A stretch of 64,000 bases of DNA from NCBI RefSeq assembly GCF_000067205.1, contig NC_010170.1, positions 4,774,001 to 4,838,000 on the forward strand. The letters are read 5' to 3'. The first letter of the stretch is position 1. Each line of letters begins with the position of its first letter. A model generated the notes under the pieces. The model ran no database searches, was not told the DNA's origin, and saw only the letters and a list, made by a program, of their open reading frames with translations. The position numbers and the translations under genes were made by a program. Shown here in pieces: positions 37,256 to 45,555 of the stretch. The stretch is from Bordetella petrii (GTDB lineage Bacteria > Pseudomonadota > Gammaproteobacteria > Burkholderiales > Burkholderiaceae_B).

Positions 37256-37401
37256 AATTAATGCATAGAGGAATGTCGAAATGCTGCGCCGTATCCCTCG
37301 CAGTGTGCCTTGAGGCGTTGCGCAGATAGTCAAGACCATGCAACGTCAATCAATAGACTTGCCTTGTAAGGCGACACAGGGCACCCGCATCATCTGCTGT
37401 T

Positions 37402-37579
37402 GGAGAATGAATGGGCGGCCTTGCTTTTAGGCCATCATGCCACGACGTGCTCCGCGTCAAGGGCGGCGCGTGCTGTGCACGCTGGCGGCCTGGTGGCCGT
37501 CTGTGACCCTGTGACGGCGTGCGCTGCGCCGTGCCTCTTCGGTTATCCGGGCAATTCCGCCCAGTTACCGGAGAAGGTC
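37402..37579 (+). ncRNA. Structured leader RNA, copy B (radC-motif-like)
   Basis: GTCAAGGG (37456-37463) pairs with CCCT-G-TGAC (37507-37515) around GCGTGC/GCACGC and GGCC/GGCC hairpins, and GGGCAATTCCGCCC precedes the ribosome site CCGGAGAA. Alignment with copy C is nearly gapless. It leads the small protein at 37580. Confidence 0.65.
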
Positions 37580-37972
37580 ATGAGCGACAAATCCCACGTT
37601 TCGCTGGAGCAGCATGTCTGCCTGGTGTGCGGCACCACTTTCGATACCGGCAGTCTGCTGCTGGACAAGCGTCTGCGTCAATGCATGGAGCACCACACGG
37701 TTACCGGCTGGGGCCTGTGCCGTGAGCACGAACAAGTGTTTAAGGATGGCTTCGTCGCCTTGGTTGAATGCGACCCAGCGCGTAGTGGTGGCGTGAAATC
37801 GGGGTGCATGAAACCCGAAGACGCTTATCGCACAGGTCGAGTGGCCCATCTGCGGCGCGAAGCATTCGCTCAGGTGTTCAACGTGCCGATTGAAAACACA
37901 CAACCTTGCGTCTTTGTCGAGCCCGGCGTCCTCGCACATTTGCAGGCGATGGTCGAACCCGCATCGGACTGA
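37580..37972 (+). CDS. Conserved mobile-element protein with Cys/His cluster
   Basis: A 130-residue protein with CLVCGTTFDTG near residues 14-24 and further ligands in QCMEHH and CREH, resembling a zinc-binding knuckle. I recognise the type as an accessory protein of integrative elements but no function. It is preceded by a leader RNA like those of klcA and radC and by GGAGAAGG, so it is surely expressed as a unit. It may act with the antirestriction and RadC-like proteins during establishment. Confidence 0.75.
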   Translation: MSDKSHVSLEQHVCLVCGTTFDTGSLLLDKRLRQCMEHHTVTGWGLCREHEQVFKDGFVALVECDPARSGGVKSGCMKPEDAYRTGRVAHLRREAFAQVFNVPIENTQPCVFVEPGVLAHLQAMVEPASD

Positions 37973-38087
37973 TGCGTCTGGCGCGCCGCCCCATGTCGTA
38001 TCCGGGTGCGGCGCGCTTTTTTATGCGCGGCAGTCGATGGATGTACGACGCTAAGTGTCCATGGCCTGCCCTGATTCGACAGGGGTA

Positions 38088-38648
38088 TTACACAGGTTTG
38101 CCGCCAAGGGTCTTGCCGATGGCGATGAACGGGTCAATCAGCGCGTGACCCGTGTGGTGCGTCATCGCTTGCAACGTCACGCCGTCTCGGTAGGTGTCAT
38201 CGGTGTACCAAACGCCTTGTACGTCTTGCCGGGACAACAAGCAAAGCACGGTGAGGGCATAGTCCATGACGGGTCCTTCTGGGTAATGCTCGCTCCCCCC
38301 ACAGGTGACGTACTGGATGTGGTGCAAGCGGCCTTGAATGAAAGGCACGTTTGACAGCGCGCCAGGCCGCGGGCGGGACAGGTATTGAAGCTCACCTTCG
38401 GCACAGACATTCGCTACCAAGTCCGCGTCCTCTACGGCATGGATGCGATCGTACGATGCGTGGCTCGGTACGAAGGGGCGGCCAATTCGGTTGGCAATGC
38501 GCAGGTGCAATTGCGCAAGATCCGTGTCCGATGGGGCGTGCTGGAACAGCACTTTCCCGCGTTGATGGAATGACCGCGTAGTGCGTCTCCCGGCCGGGCC
38601 GCGCTGCTCCAGGTTCGCTTTTCGCTCATCCCTGACGGGACGGGTCAA
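38088..38648 (-). CDS. Hypothetical protein
   Basis: A 186-codon minus-strand frame whose C-terminal half reads like a real protein (HYPEGPVMDYALTVL, VWYTDDTYRDGVTLQ) with a codon pattern similar to neighbours. The N-terminal 25 residues are basic and less convincing, so the true start may be further in. There is no clear ribosome site and I recognise no family. It lies between the 37580 gene and the radC leader on the opposite strand. Confidence 0.45.
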   Translation of the reverse strand: MTRPVRDERKANLEQRGPAGRRTTRSFHQRGKVLFQHAPSDTDLAQLHLRIANRIGRPFVPSHASYDRIHAVEDADLVANVCAEGELQYLSRPRPGALSNVPFIQGRLHHIQYVTCGGSEHYPEGPVMDYALTVLCLLSRQDVQGVWYTDDTYRDGVTLQAMTHHTGHALIDPFIAIGKTLGGKPV

Positions 38649-38721
38649 GCCCGCCTTGCGTATCGCTGACGCGGCGCGCGCGATGCGCGCTCAACGTCAC
38701 CCCACTTCCATTCTCTGCTGT

Positions 38722-38901
38722 TGAGACAGGTGGCGGCTTTGCTTTGCCGTCAGTGTGTCACGGTGTGCTCCCAGTCAAGGGCGGCGCGTGCCGGGCACGC
38801 TTGCGGCCGATGGCCGTCTTTGACCCTGTGACACGGTGCGCGGCGCCGTGCCCTTGCCGGTTTCCCGGGCAATTCCGCCCGATTCCGAACCGGAGGCAGT
38901 C
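38722..38901 (+). ncRNA. Structured leader RNA, copy C, before radC
   Basis: GTCAAGGG (38774-38781) pairs with CCCTGTGAC (38824-38832), enclosing GCGTGC-CGG-GCACGC and GGCC-GAT-GGCC hairpins. GGGCAATTCCGCCC follows, then CCGGAGG. Also GTGTCAC (38755-38761) can pair with GTGACAC (38828-38834), competing with the first stem. Its place before radC matches the namesake of the Rfam radC RNA motif. Confidence 0.7.
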
Positions 38902-39426
38902 ATGCAGCAATATTCCCTTTTCGTCGATAGTCCGATCAACCCGAGTAATACGCTGCTGGTGCGCGAGGCCGATGGCGCGATGCGCCCGGCCCAGCGGGCC
39001 GAGATTCTGGCCGTGGCGCGTGAGCTGGTGTCGATCGACACGTTACATGGCGAGGATCTGAGCAATCCCGATAAAGCTAAGGCATTTCTGCAGTTGCGTC
39101 TGGCGGGCCTGGAACACGAGGTGTGCGCGTTGATGCTGCTCGATGTGCAATTGCGGTTGATCACATACCTGGAGCCATTTCGCGGCACCTTGAGCCAGGC
39201 GCCCGTTTATCCGCGCGAAATCCTCAAGCTGGCCCTACGGCATAATGCGGCCGGACTCATGATGGCCCACAACCATCCGTCGGGTCTGGCCGAAGCCAGT
39301 CAGGCGGATAGGCAATTGACCCAGGCCGTGCAGCAGGCCTTGGCGCTCATTGATGTGCGGCTGCTCGATCACTTCATTGTCGCCGGCACCACGGTGGTGT
39401 CGATGGCGCAGCGCGGGCAGCTCTAG
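38902..39426 (+). CDS. radC: RadC-like JAB-domain protein
   Basis: A 174-residue RadC with the JAB metal motif in LMMAHNHPSGLAEASQAD (HxH...D) and the N-terminal QLRLAGLEHEVCALMLLD. RadC-like proteins of this short form are common in integrative elements; despite the name a repair role is doubtful and the enzymatic activity unknown. It follows a leader RNA and GGAGG. Confidence 0.92.
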   Translation: MQQYSLFVDSPINPSNTLLVREADGAMRPAQRAEILAVARELVSIDTLHGEDLSNPDKAKAFLQLRLAGLEHEVCALMLLDVQLRLITYLEPFRGTLSQAPVYPREILKLALRHNAAGLMMAHNHPSGLAEASQADRQLTQAVQQALALIDVRLLDHFIVAGTTVVSMAQRGQL

Positions 39427-39564
39427 CCGGTTGTGCCGAAGGCGGGCGATGCCCGTCTGACTTCCTTTCATGGGGTCGATGGCGACGTTTTTGACGGGTA
39501 ACACGGCGGTTAGGGACGCCTGCGCGCGCCGGGCGGCGCTTGCCTGGCATGTCTGGGGCGCATC

Positions 39565-39754
39565 CGTCAAGGGTCGCGTCCGGCCCCCGTGTCCTCGCTG
39601 CGCTGCGGGCCGCGCCAGGGCCGTGCGCTTTGTCCCCTTGACGGTGCGCTCCCGGGACATGCCGCGTGGTGGCCATGGGCACGAAGGGCCACTCCGGCCC
39701 TACGTGCCCAGATGGGAACTCACCCCCGGGCTTCTCTTACGCAAGGAGCGCATC
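39565..39754 (+). ncRNA. Structured leader before parB (divergent copy D)
   Basis: CGTCAAGGG (39565-39573) pairs perfectly with CCCTTGACG (39635-39643), the same enclosing stem as in copies A-C. A second hairpin at 39676-39710 (TGGGCACG/CGTGCCCA with an inner GGGCC/GGCCC) lies just before the AAGGAG ribosome site. Less similar in sequence to the other leaders. Confidence 0.5.
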
Positions 39755-41770
39755 ATGAACACCACGATTTTCTCTGAAACCACCGCCGTGCAAGCCGTCA
39801 GTGACAAGGTATCGCAAGACGCGGCACAGCAAGCGCACACCGTGCTCGACCACGTTCAAGCCGCCGTCCAGACGGATGAAGGCGTGTCGCCCCAGCCGCA
39901 GGCCCCGGCGGCTGAACTGCGCTTTATCGCGCTCTCGCGCTTGCGCCTGTCCCAGCGCAATGTGCGCAAGACCGCCGGGCCGGTCGATGCCCTGGCCGAT
40001 AGCATCGAGCGCGTGGGCCTGCTGCAAAACCTGATCGTCGTACCGCATGCGGACGGCAAAACGTTCGACGTCGTGGCAGGCGCTCGGCGTTGGGCCGCAT
40101 TGCGCCTGCTGGCCAAGAAAAAACGCATGGCCCGCGAGCAGACCATTCCGTGCTTGGTCGTGCCCGATGCCCGCGCCATCACCGTCAGCCTGACTGAGAA
40201 CGTGCAGCGCGAAGCAATGCACCCGGCTGATCAGTTCGAGGCGTTTCTGGCGATGGTCAACGAGGGGCGGCCTATCGAGGATATTGCGGCCGATTTTGGC
40301 GTGACGCCGCTGGTAGTGCAGCGCCGCCTGAAACTGGCCCGCATCTCTCCGCGCCTGATGGCGGCGTACCGCCAAGGCGATGTCACGCTGGAGCAATTGA
40401 TGGTGCTGACGCTGACCGAGGACCACAAGGCGCAGGACGCCGCGTACTTCGATGCGCCACCCTATGAGCGCGAGCCTTACGCGCTGCGTCGGCGGCTCAC
40501 GCAAGGCGACGTGGACGCGGCGCGTAGCCCCTTGGCGCATTTTGTGGGCGTGGACGCCTATACGGCGGCAGGCGGTGGCATCCGGCGCGATTTGTTCGCC
40601 CAAGACGGCGATGGCGTGTATCTCACCGATGCGGATCTGCTGGCGCGGTTGGCGGCAGACAAGCTGGAAGCGCTGGCCGCAGACGTTCGCGCCGAGGGGT
40701 GGAAATGGGTTGAAGCGGTGGCCGTGTTCGGCTACAGCGAACTGGCCGCGTTTCGCCGCGCCCCGCAGATCGAGCGCCAGCCCACCGCCCGGCAAGCCAA
40801 ACGCCTTGCCAAGCTGCAAGCGCGGCAGGCAGCCATTGAGCAAGCGCTGCATGCCGCCGAAGACGCCGAGGACGAAGATGCCGCCGCTACGCTCTACGAG
40901 GAAGGCGACCGCGTGGGCGAAGCGCTGGACGCGCTCTATGCCGATTTGCTGGCCTACGCGCCTGAAACGATGGCGGCATCCGGCGCGGTGGTGACCCTCG
41001 ATCACGATGGGCAAGTCCTCGTTCATCGCGGCTTGCTGCGCCCGGAGGACGCCAAGGCCATCGAATCCCCCAGCCACGCCAAACACCCCAGCAGCGGCGA
41101 CGGTGAGCCAGACAGCCAGAGCGACGCCGCCGACGCGCCACCTGCCAAAACGCTGTCCGAACGGCTGGTGCGCAACCTGAGCGCACACCGAACCGCCGCG
41201 CTGCAAGCCACGCTGGCGAAAAAGCCCGAGGTGGCACTGGCCGCGTTGGTGCATCGACTGGCGTTGACCGTGTTCTATCACGGCGGCGACAGCCTGCTGC
41301 AAATCGCTGCGCAACCGCAGGATGGTTTGACACACCATGCGCCGGAACTGGCCGAGAGCAAGGCGGCAGGCGAGTTCGCTGCGCTGCGCACCGCATGGCG
41401 TGAACGCCTGCCTGCCCGCGAGGACGAGTTGTTCGACGCCGTGCGCCAGATGAAGCGGGCCGATGTGCTGGCGCTGTTGGCGGTGTGCGTGGCAGGCACG
41501 GTTGATGCCGTGGTACGCAGCGAACACGACACCCACGCTGACGCATTGGCGCAAGCCGTGGCGCTGGACATGAGCACTTATTGGCAACCCACTGCCCAAG
41601 CGTACTTCAATCATGTCTCCAAACCCCACATTCTGGCGGGATTGCAGACCTTCAAACCCTCGGAAGTGAACCGCGTGGGCGGCTACAAGAAGCCGCAGAT
41701 GGCCGCAGAAGCCGAGCGGTACGCCACGGCGGCGGCATGGTTGCCTGACATGCTGCGCACATCAGTGTAA
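39755..41770 (+). CDS. parB: ParB/RepB/Spo0J-family partition protein
   Basis: A 671-residue protein. Residues about 50-190 form the ParB N-terminal domain (LSRLRLSQRNVRKTAGPV, VVAGARRWAALRLL, SLTENVQREAMHPADQFEAF), followed by a helix-turn-helix (IEDIAADFGVTPLVVQRRLKLA). The long C-terminal part is typical of ParB-like proteins of integrative elements and has no known catalytic motif. It may bind centromere-like sites or regulate element genes. Note that it is far from parA (48493), unlike plasmid parAB pairs. A strong terminator follows. Confidence 0.9.
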   Translation: MNTTIFSETTAVQAVSDKVSQDAAQQAHTVLDHVQAAVQTDEGVSPQPQAPAAELRFIALSRLRLSQRNVRKTAGPVDALADSIERVGLLQNLIVVPHADGKTFDVVAGARRWAALRLLAKKKRMAREQTIPCLVVPDARAITVSLTENVQREAMHPADQFEAFLAMVNEGRPIEDIAADFGVTPLVVQRRLKLARISPRLMAAYRQGDVTLEQLMVLTLTEDHKAQDAAYFDAPPYEREPYALRRRLTQGDVDAARSPLAHFVGVDAYTAAGGGIRRDLFAQDGDGVYLTDADLLARLAADKLEALAADVRAEGWKWVEAVAVFGYSELAAFRRAPQIERQPTARQAKRLAKLQARQAAIEQALHAAEDAEDEDAAATLYEEGDRVGEALDALYADLLAYAPETMAASGAVVTLDHDGQVLVHRGLLRPEDAKAIESPSHAKHPSSGDGEPDSQSDAADAPPAKTLSERLVRNLSAHRTAALQATLAKKPEVALAALVHRLALTVFYHGGDSLLQIAAQPQDGLTHHAPELAESKAAGEFAALRTAWRERLPAREDELFDAVRQMKRADVLALLAVCVAGTVDAVVRSEHDTHADALAQAVALDMSTYWQPTAQAYFNHVSKPHILAGLQTFKPSEVNRVGGYKKPQMAAEAERYATAAAWLPDMLRTSV

Positions 41771-41831
41771 ACGCGTCCGATACGCATGGGCCTTGGCGGC
41801 GCAGGTTCGCGCCGTCAGGCGGATGCGGCAT

Positions 41832-41870
41832 CGCCCGCCGTTGTGAGGTCATGAGCGGCGGGCGTTTTTT
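41832..41870 (+). terminator. Rho-independent terminator after parB
   Basis: CGCCCGCCG (41832-41840) pairs with CGGCGGGCG (41856-41864), then six T. It lies 61 bases after the parB stop. Confidence 0.85.
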
Positions 41871-41912
41871 GTGCCGACGATTTGCCCGTCCATCGGGGGC
41901 CGTACAAACCGC

Positions 41913-41948
41913 GCCCGCTCGCGCCTGTAGGCTCAGGCGCGAGCGGGC
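41913..41948. repeat. 15-bp perfect inverted repeat
   Basis: GCCCGCTCGCGCCTG and its exact complement flank a TAGGCT loop. No T-run follows, so it is not a standard terminator. It sits in the gene-free stretch 41771-42626 beside a decayed DUF736 copy. Confidence 0.7.
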
Positions 41949-42049
41949 AACGGCCAGGGCCGCGTCGGCCTGGACGCGGCCCAGTACGCGCCGCAGAGCG
42001 GCGACAAACGCAACCAGTCGCGCATCGGCAGATAGACCACGTGAGGTAA

Positions 42050-42230
42050 TGAACACGCCCGGCGAACCGGGCAGGCGAATCCGCCGCTACGCTGGAATGC
42101 GACCAGATCGGTTGTGTAGGAGCCGGCCGTACTCGATCCTATTGCGTAGGCGTGCCGGCGAGGGCACCTCAGCGCCCAGCGATGGGAGCGACCGTCGACC
42201 TTGCGCCATGCCGCGCCGATGTACCCATCA
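42050..42230 (-). pseudogene. Inverted, decayed copy of the DUF736 gene and its terminator
   Basis: Read on the minus strand, this contains IGAAWRKV (identical to residues in the intact gene), then CATCTGGTCGC-like sequence and CCAGCG matching its C-terminus, then the same CGCCCGG/CCGGGCG hairpin and GTGTTCA that follow the intact gene at 42936. The middle is shifted and partly deleted. It is therefore an inverted duplication of 42627-42975 that has decayed. Confidence 0.65.
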
Positions 42231-42397
42231 CACCGCACCGACACCTTATCGCAAATCCCGGACGGATCACTCGACATGCCCAGGCATCACACCGCGCGCC
42301 GCTGCACCGTCATGACATTGACCGAGCCAGCCATGAAGACTCTTGCGTACCGTCCGTCCCAAGGCGGCCTTGTTGTTGTGAATCCTGGCTCCGGCAC

Positions 42398-42426
42398 GGC
42401 GGCCCGGCAAACCTCACCGGGCCGCC
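42398..42426 (+). other. Leader hairpin upstream of the DUF736 gene
   Basis: GGCGGCCCGG pairs perfectly with CCGGGCCGCC around CAAACCTCA. A second dyad, CGATTTT/AAAATCG, lies about 40 bases downstream. The 200-base leader before 42627 has no convincing gene and looks structured like other element leaders, but is a different sequence. Confidence 0.5.
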
Positions 42427-42626
42427 TCGGGCTTGTGCGGTGCAACCGGCTGTCACAACGATTTTCCCCTGCGCGTGCCGCGCCTTCCTCGCGAGTCAAA
42501 ATCGCCGTGCCTACCGGTCGTCCACTGGCGTTCCCGCCCCAAGGGGTGCACCGCGCCCGACCTGCGCCTGATCGGAATCACACAAGGACGCGATGGGCGC
42601 GGACTTGAAACTTCAGGAGAGTCATC

Positions 42627-42935
42627 ATGGCTAACATCGGCACCTTCACCGCTCAGGACAACGGCTACACCGGCACGGTGCGCACCTTGACCTTGAACGT
42701 CAAAGTCAAGTTCGTTCCGGCCGACAAGGACAGCGACAAGTCGCCCGACTACCGCATCGTGGTGGGCAGCTACGAGATCGGCGCGGCATGGCGCAAGGTC
42801 TCCAAACAGGACCGTTCCTATCTGTCGGTCACGCTCGATGATCCGTCGTTCCCGGCCACCATCTACGCCCGGCTGATCGGGAACGAGGCCGGCGATTTCG
42901 ACCTCATCTGGTCGCGTCCAGCGAAGGCGAACTAG
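42627..42935 (+). CDS. DUF736 protein
   Basis: A 102-residue DUF736 protein (MANIGTFTAQDNGYTGTVRT start, EIGAAWRKVSKQDRSYLSVTLDDPSFPATI core). Such proteins are abundant in plasmids and integrative elements of proteobacteria and of unknown function. CAGGAGAG precedes the ATG. It is followed by a UUCG-loop hairpin. A decayed, inverted second copy is found at 42050-42230. Confidence 0.9.
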   Translation: MANIGTFTAQDNGYTGTVRTLTLNVKVKFVPADKDSDKSPDYRIVVGSYEIGAAWRKVSKQDRSYLSVTLDDPSFPATIYARLIGNEAGDFDLIWSRPAKAN

Positions 42936-42946
42936 GGTTCGCCCGC

Positions 42947-42966
42947 ACGCCCGGTTCGCCGGGCGT
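42947..42966 (+). terminator. UUCG-tetraloop hairpin after DUF736
   Basis: ACGCCCGG and CCGGGCGT form an 8-bp stem closed by TTCG, 11 bases after the stop codon. There is no strong T-run, so termination may be weak or Rho-assisted. Confidence 0.6.
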
Positions 42967-42973
42967 GCTTCAC

Positions 42974-42992
42974 ATTCCGTTACTATCGGAAT
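42974..42992. promoter_or_regulatory. Operator-like dyad abutting the 712-residue regulator start
   Basis: ATTCCG (42974-42979) and CGGAAT (42987-42992) are perfect arms around TTACTAT; the right arm ends at the base before the ATG. No ribosome site is present. This suggests an autoregulated start, possibly a leaderless mRNA. Confidence 0.5.
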
Positions 42993-45131
42993 ATGGACGC
43001 TTTGAACTCCCGTCCTTCTTCTGCAAGTGGCCGTTCACGGCTTACCGTCCGCGCTTTTGAAATGGCGGCGCGCCTGCGTTCGCGTCGTAAGAATCTTAAA
43101 CTGACATGCCGTTTCGTTGCCGAAAGATTAGGCATTCCCGCCGTGCGCTATCGTTTCTGGGAAAAGCAATTTGGCCCTGCTGCTGAAAAACAGTACCTTG
43201 AGGCTGTTGCGCAAGTGCTTCAAGTCTCGCCGGAGTGGTTGGCCCATGGCACAGGGATCTTGCCTATTCCGGCAGATCAGGTCGAATCTGCAAAATTCGT
43301 GGATTCATTTGCGAATCGCAAGGCGACAGAGGAAGAACGAATCGTGCTTGGCCAACGAGCACTGGCTAGGCGAGTCGCACTTGAACTAAGCCGTCAGGAA
43401 ATTGCCTTGCGAATCGGTATCGCAACCTATCTTCTTGCCAACTGGGAGCGTGTGCTGCCACTTAAACCCAAAGTCGAGTTTGAGAATAAATGGGAAGAGG
43501 CGTTGGGCGTCCCCGCAGGATGGTTGCGCCGGATAGACATCGAAACGCCAGCTCCTTCGAAGGAGGCTGTGACTCAAATCATTGAGGCAAGAACGGCCGA
43601 TAGTGTGGCAGCCGAAATTCGTACTGCTGGGACATGGCTTTGCCGCGCGTCTTTCGCGCGTCGAACTGTTCTCCATCACGAACTCTCGCCGACTGAACAG
43701 CGGTTAGCGGACATCTTTGCGCTGCGATATGGTGTCGACGGAGAAGCGCACACGACCTTGCAAGTCATCGGGGATCGCTATGGTCTGACTCGCGAACGTA
43801 TCCGCCAGATCGTGGAAAAGATGGTGGAGCGTTCGGCACGAATGCAGCTTCTTACCCCGCATATTGACAGGCTTGCCGACGAAATCCGTCCGTTGTTACC
43901 GGCAACGATGGACGCAGTGGATACTCAACTGCGAGGCCGACTCGGAGAGCGCTTGTCTATTGAGAGCGTCAGTCGGTTTTGCCGTGAAATTCTCGGGCGT
44001 AATATCGTTGCGTTAACGGATCGGCCAGCTGATATGGCCTATCTATGGTCACCTACAGTCATCGATCCCGCAACCCATGATGTAACCCGTATTCGCGCCG
44101 CACGCGATGCGGCGTTGCGACTAATTCGAAGCTGCGGTGCTGCGCAAGCCATGTTTGTTGCGGGCGCTGCAAGTGAAATTACGGGAACGGGCCTCACACC
44201 AGACGAAGCCATGCAAGGCTGTCGTATGGTGCCAGGCTTTGAGTGGCTTTCAGAAAGGGATGGCTGGTTTTGGTTCGGCGAGGGTAACGAAAACCGTTTG
44301 GTGACGATCGCTCTAAAAGTGCTAGCGGTCTCCGGCCGTCGAGTCGATGCAGAGGAGATTCTGGCCAGCTTTATTCGTGCGCGCCGTGGTTACTATCCAC
44401 CGGAGCAACTGCGGCCTTATCTCATTGAGCCACCGCTACAGATTGTCGTCGAAGTGTTGCGTCGGGTGAAAGGACTAAAGAACGTGCAGTCGGACGATTT
44501 CTTGCTCGACAAACCTGTTCCCGTCGAAACGGTGTTGTCCGATGCGGAGCTTGCGGTCTATAGCCTAATGCGAGATAACGGCAACATCATCTCTCGCCAT
44601 ACCCTCGTCACCGAACTGGTCAAGACAGGCAAGGTGAAGCTGATGGCACTGCATGTCAGTCTCAATAGTTCTCCCATTTATCGCCAATTAGATCGAGGCG
44701 TCTTTGCGTTGCGGGGAGCCACCTTGAATCCCGCGTCTCTGCGCGAGGCACAGAGAACCGTTGGTGGCGACGCGAGCAAATCGGCACGAATCAGCGAGCG
44801 TGACAAAGATGGCTACTACCATTTCACCTTCGAACTCACGGAGTATATGGTTAGAACCCGTGTCTGGGAGGTGCCGCGCGCGCTGGACGACCTCATTACA
44901 GAAGAAGGAAACGTGACTCTGCAAGGATCAGAGCAACCGGTAGTGTTCGCACGCCTACCTAGCGGCTCGTGCCGCCTCAAGCAGTTTGTATCCAGACTTT
45001 TACAGCAAGGTTTCGTAGCGGGAGATATGCTTAACCTTGCTCTCCATCCCGAGCAGCGTCTGATTCGCGTAACCCAACTTGGACCAATCATGCAACGGGC
45101 CGAGACTGGCGATCAACCTAGGCTTTTTTAG
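42993..45131 (+). CDS. Large multi-domain DNA-binding regulator with sigma-70 region 4-like segment
   Basis: A 712-residue protein. Residues about 20-90 and 110-185 look like two Cro/C1-type helix-turn-helix units, each ending in a tryptophan-rich turn (RFWEKQFG, LANWERVL). Residues 231-280 match sigma-70 region 4 (LSPTEQRLADIFALRYG, then IGDRYGLTRERIRQIVEKM). The remaining 430 residues are not recognised but contain repeated winged-helix-like stretches. No catalytic motif is visible. Its place beside the Cro/C1 repressor and before the replication genes suggests a master control protein of the element. Confidence 0.75.
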   Translation: MDALNSRPSSASGRSRLTVRAFEMAARLRSRRKNLKLTCRFVAERLGIPAVRYRFWEKQFGPAAEKQYLEAVAQVLQVSPEWLAHGTGILPIPADQVESAKFVDSFANRKATEEERIVLGQRALARRVALELSRQEIALRIGIATYLLANWERVLPLKPKVEFENKWEEALGVPAGWLRRIDIETPAPSKEAVTQIIEARTADSVAAEIRTAGTWLCRASFARRTVLHHELSPTEQRLADIFALRYGVDGEAHTTLQVIGDRYGLTRERIRQIVEKMVERSARMQLLTPHIDRLADEIRPLLPATMDAVDTQLRGRLGERLSIESVSRFCREILGRNIVALTDRPADMAYLWSPTVIDPATHDVTRIRAARDAALRLIRSCGAAQAMFVAGAASEITGTGLTPDEAMQGCRMVPGFEWLSERDGWFWFGEGNENRLVTIALKVLAVSGRRVDAEEILASFIRARRGYYPPEQLRPYLIEPPLQIVVEVLRRVKGLKNVQSDDFLLDKPVPVETVLSDAELAVYSLMRDNGNIISRHTLVTELVKTGKVKLMALHVSLNSSPIYRQLDRGVFALRGATLNPASLREAQRTVGGDASKSARISERDKDGYYHFTFELTEYMVRTRVWEVPRALDDLITEEGNVTLQGSEQPVVFARLPSGSCRLKQFVSRLLQQGFVAGDMLNLALHPEQRLIRVTQLGPIMQRAETGDQPRLF

Positions 45132-45427
45132 TCCAAAGGTGCTTGGTTTGTCGCTCGCCAGACCATACCCAGTTCTCCCTCTACCTGCGATAACAAGCTT
45201 TTAGCCTGGCTTGCATCGTCAACATAAGCCAGTGCCATTAAGGTCAGCGGGTGAATCTGCATGACTTCGCACAGCTCGGCCAGCTTGCTGAGCGTAGGGT
45301 TCTTCAGGCCGCGTTCGAGCGTGCTCAGATAGGTCCGGCTGGAGACGTCCGAAAACGCTTCTTGGCTCAAGCCACGCAGCGTGCGTACGGTTTTGATGGC
45401 TTGGCCTATGTCATATTGTTCCGCCAT
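45128..45427 (-). CDS. Cro/C1-type helix-turn-helix repressor
   Basis: A 99-residue XRE-family protein: IGQAIKTVRTLRGLSQEAF through SRTYLSTLERGLKNPTLSKLAELCEVMQIHP is a textbook helix-turn-helix. Its stop overlaps the end of the 712-residue gene by 3 bases, so the two are convergent. A 7-bp dyad 44 bases upstream is a likely operator. Such repressors often hold integrative elements in the quiescent state. Confidence 0.9.
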   Translation of the reverse strand: MAEQYDIGQAIKTVRTLRGLSQEAFSDVSSRTYLSTLERGLKNPTLSKLAELCEVMQIHPLTLMALAYVDDASQAKSLLSQVEGELGMVWRATNQAPLD

Positions 45428-45470
45428 CCGCCTGTCATCCCCAAAATGAAGAATGACACCTGACAGCGCC

Positions 45471-45491
45471 CTATAGAGCTACAATCTATAG
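45471..45491. promoter_or_regulatory. Operator-like dyad before the Cro/C1 gene
   Basis: CTATAGA and TCTATAG are perfect 7-bp arms around seven bases, located in the divergent region between the repressor (45427) and the rightward genes. Typical geometry for an XRE-repressor site. Confidence 0.55.
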
Positions 45492-45555
45492 TGTTCATTG
45501 TGCTGGCCATATCAGCCGGTTTTACGGATTCACGGTTTTGCACATTGGTGGGAAA

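Noticed and set aside
39737..41629. A 630-codon minus-strand frame over parB
   Set aside because: Shadow of parB; no independent start signal.
42201..42608. A 135-codon plus-strand frame before DUF736
   Set aside because: Crosses the leader hairpins and the inverted DUF736 remnant; no ribosome site or family.
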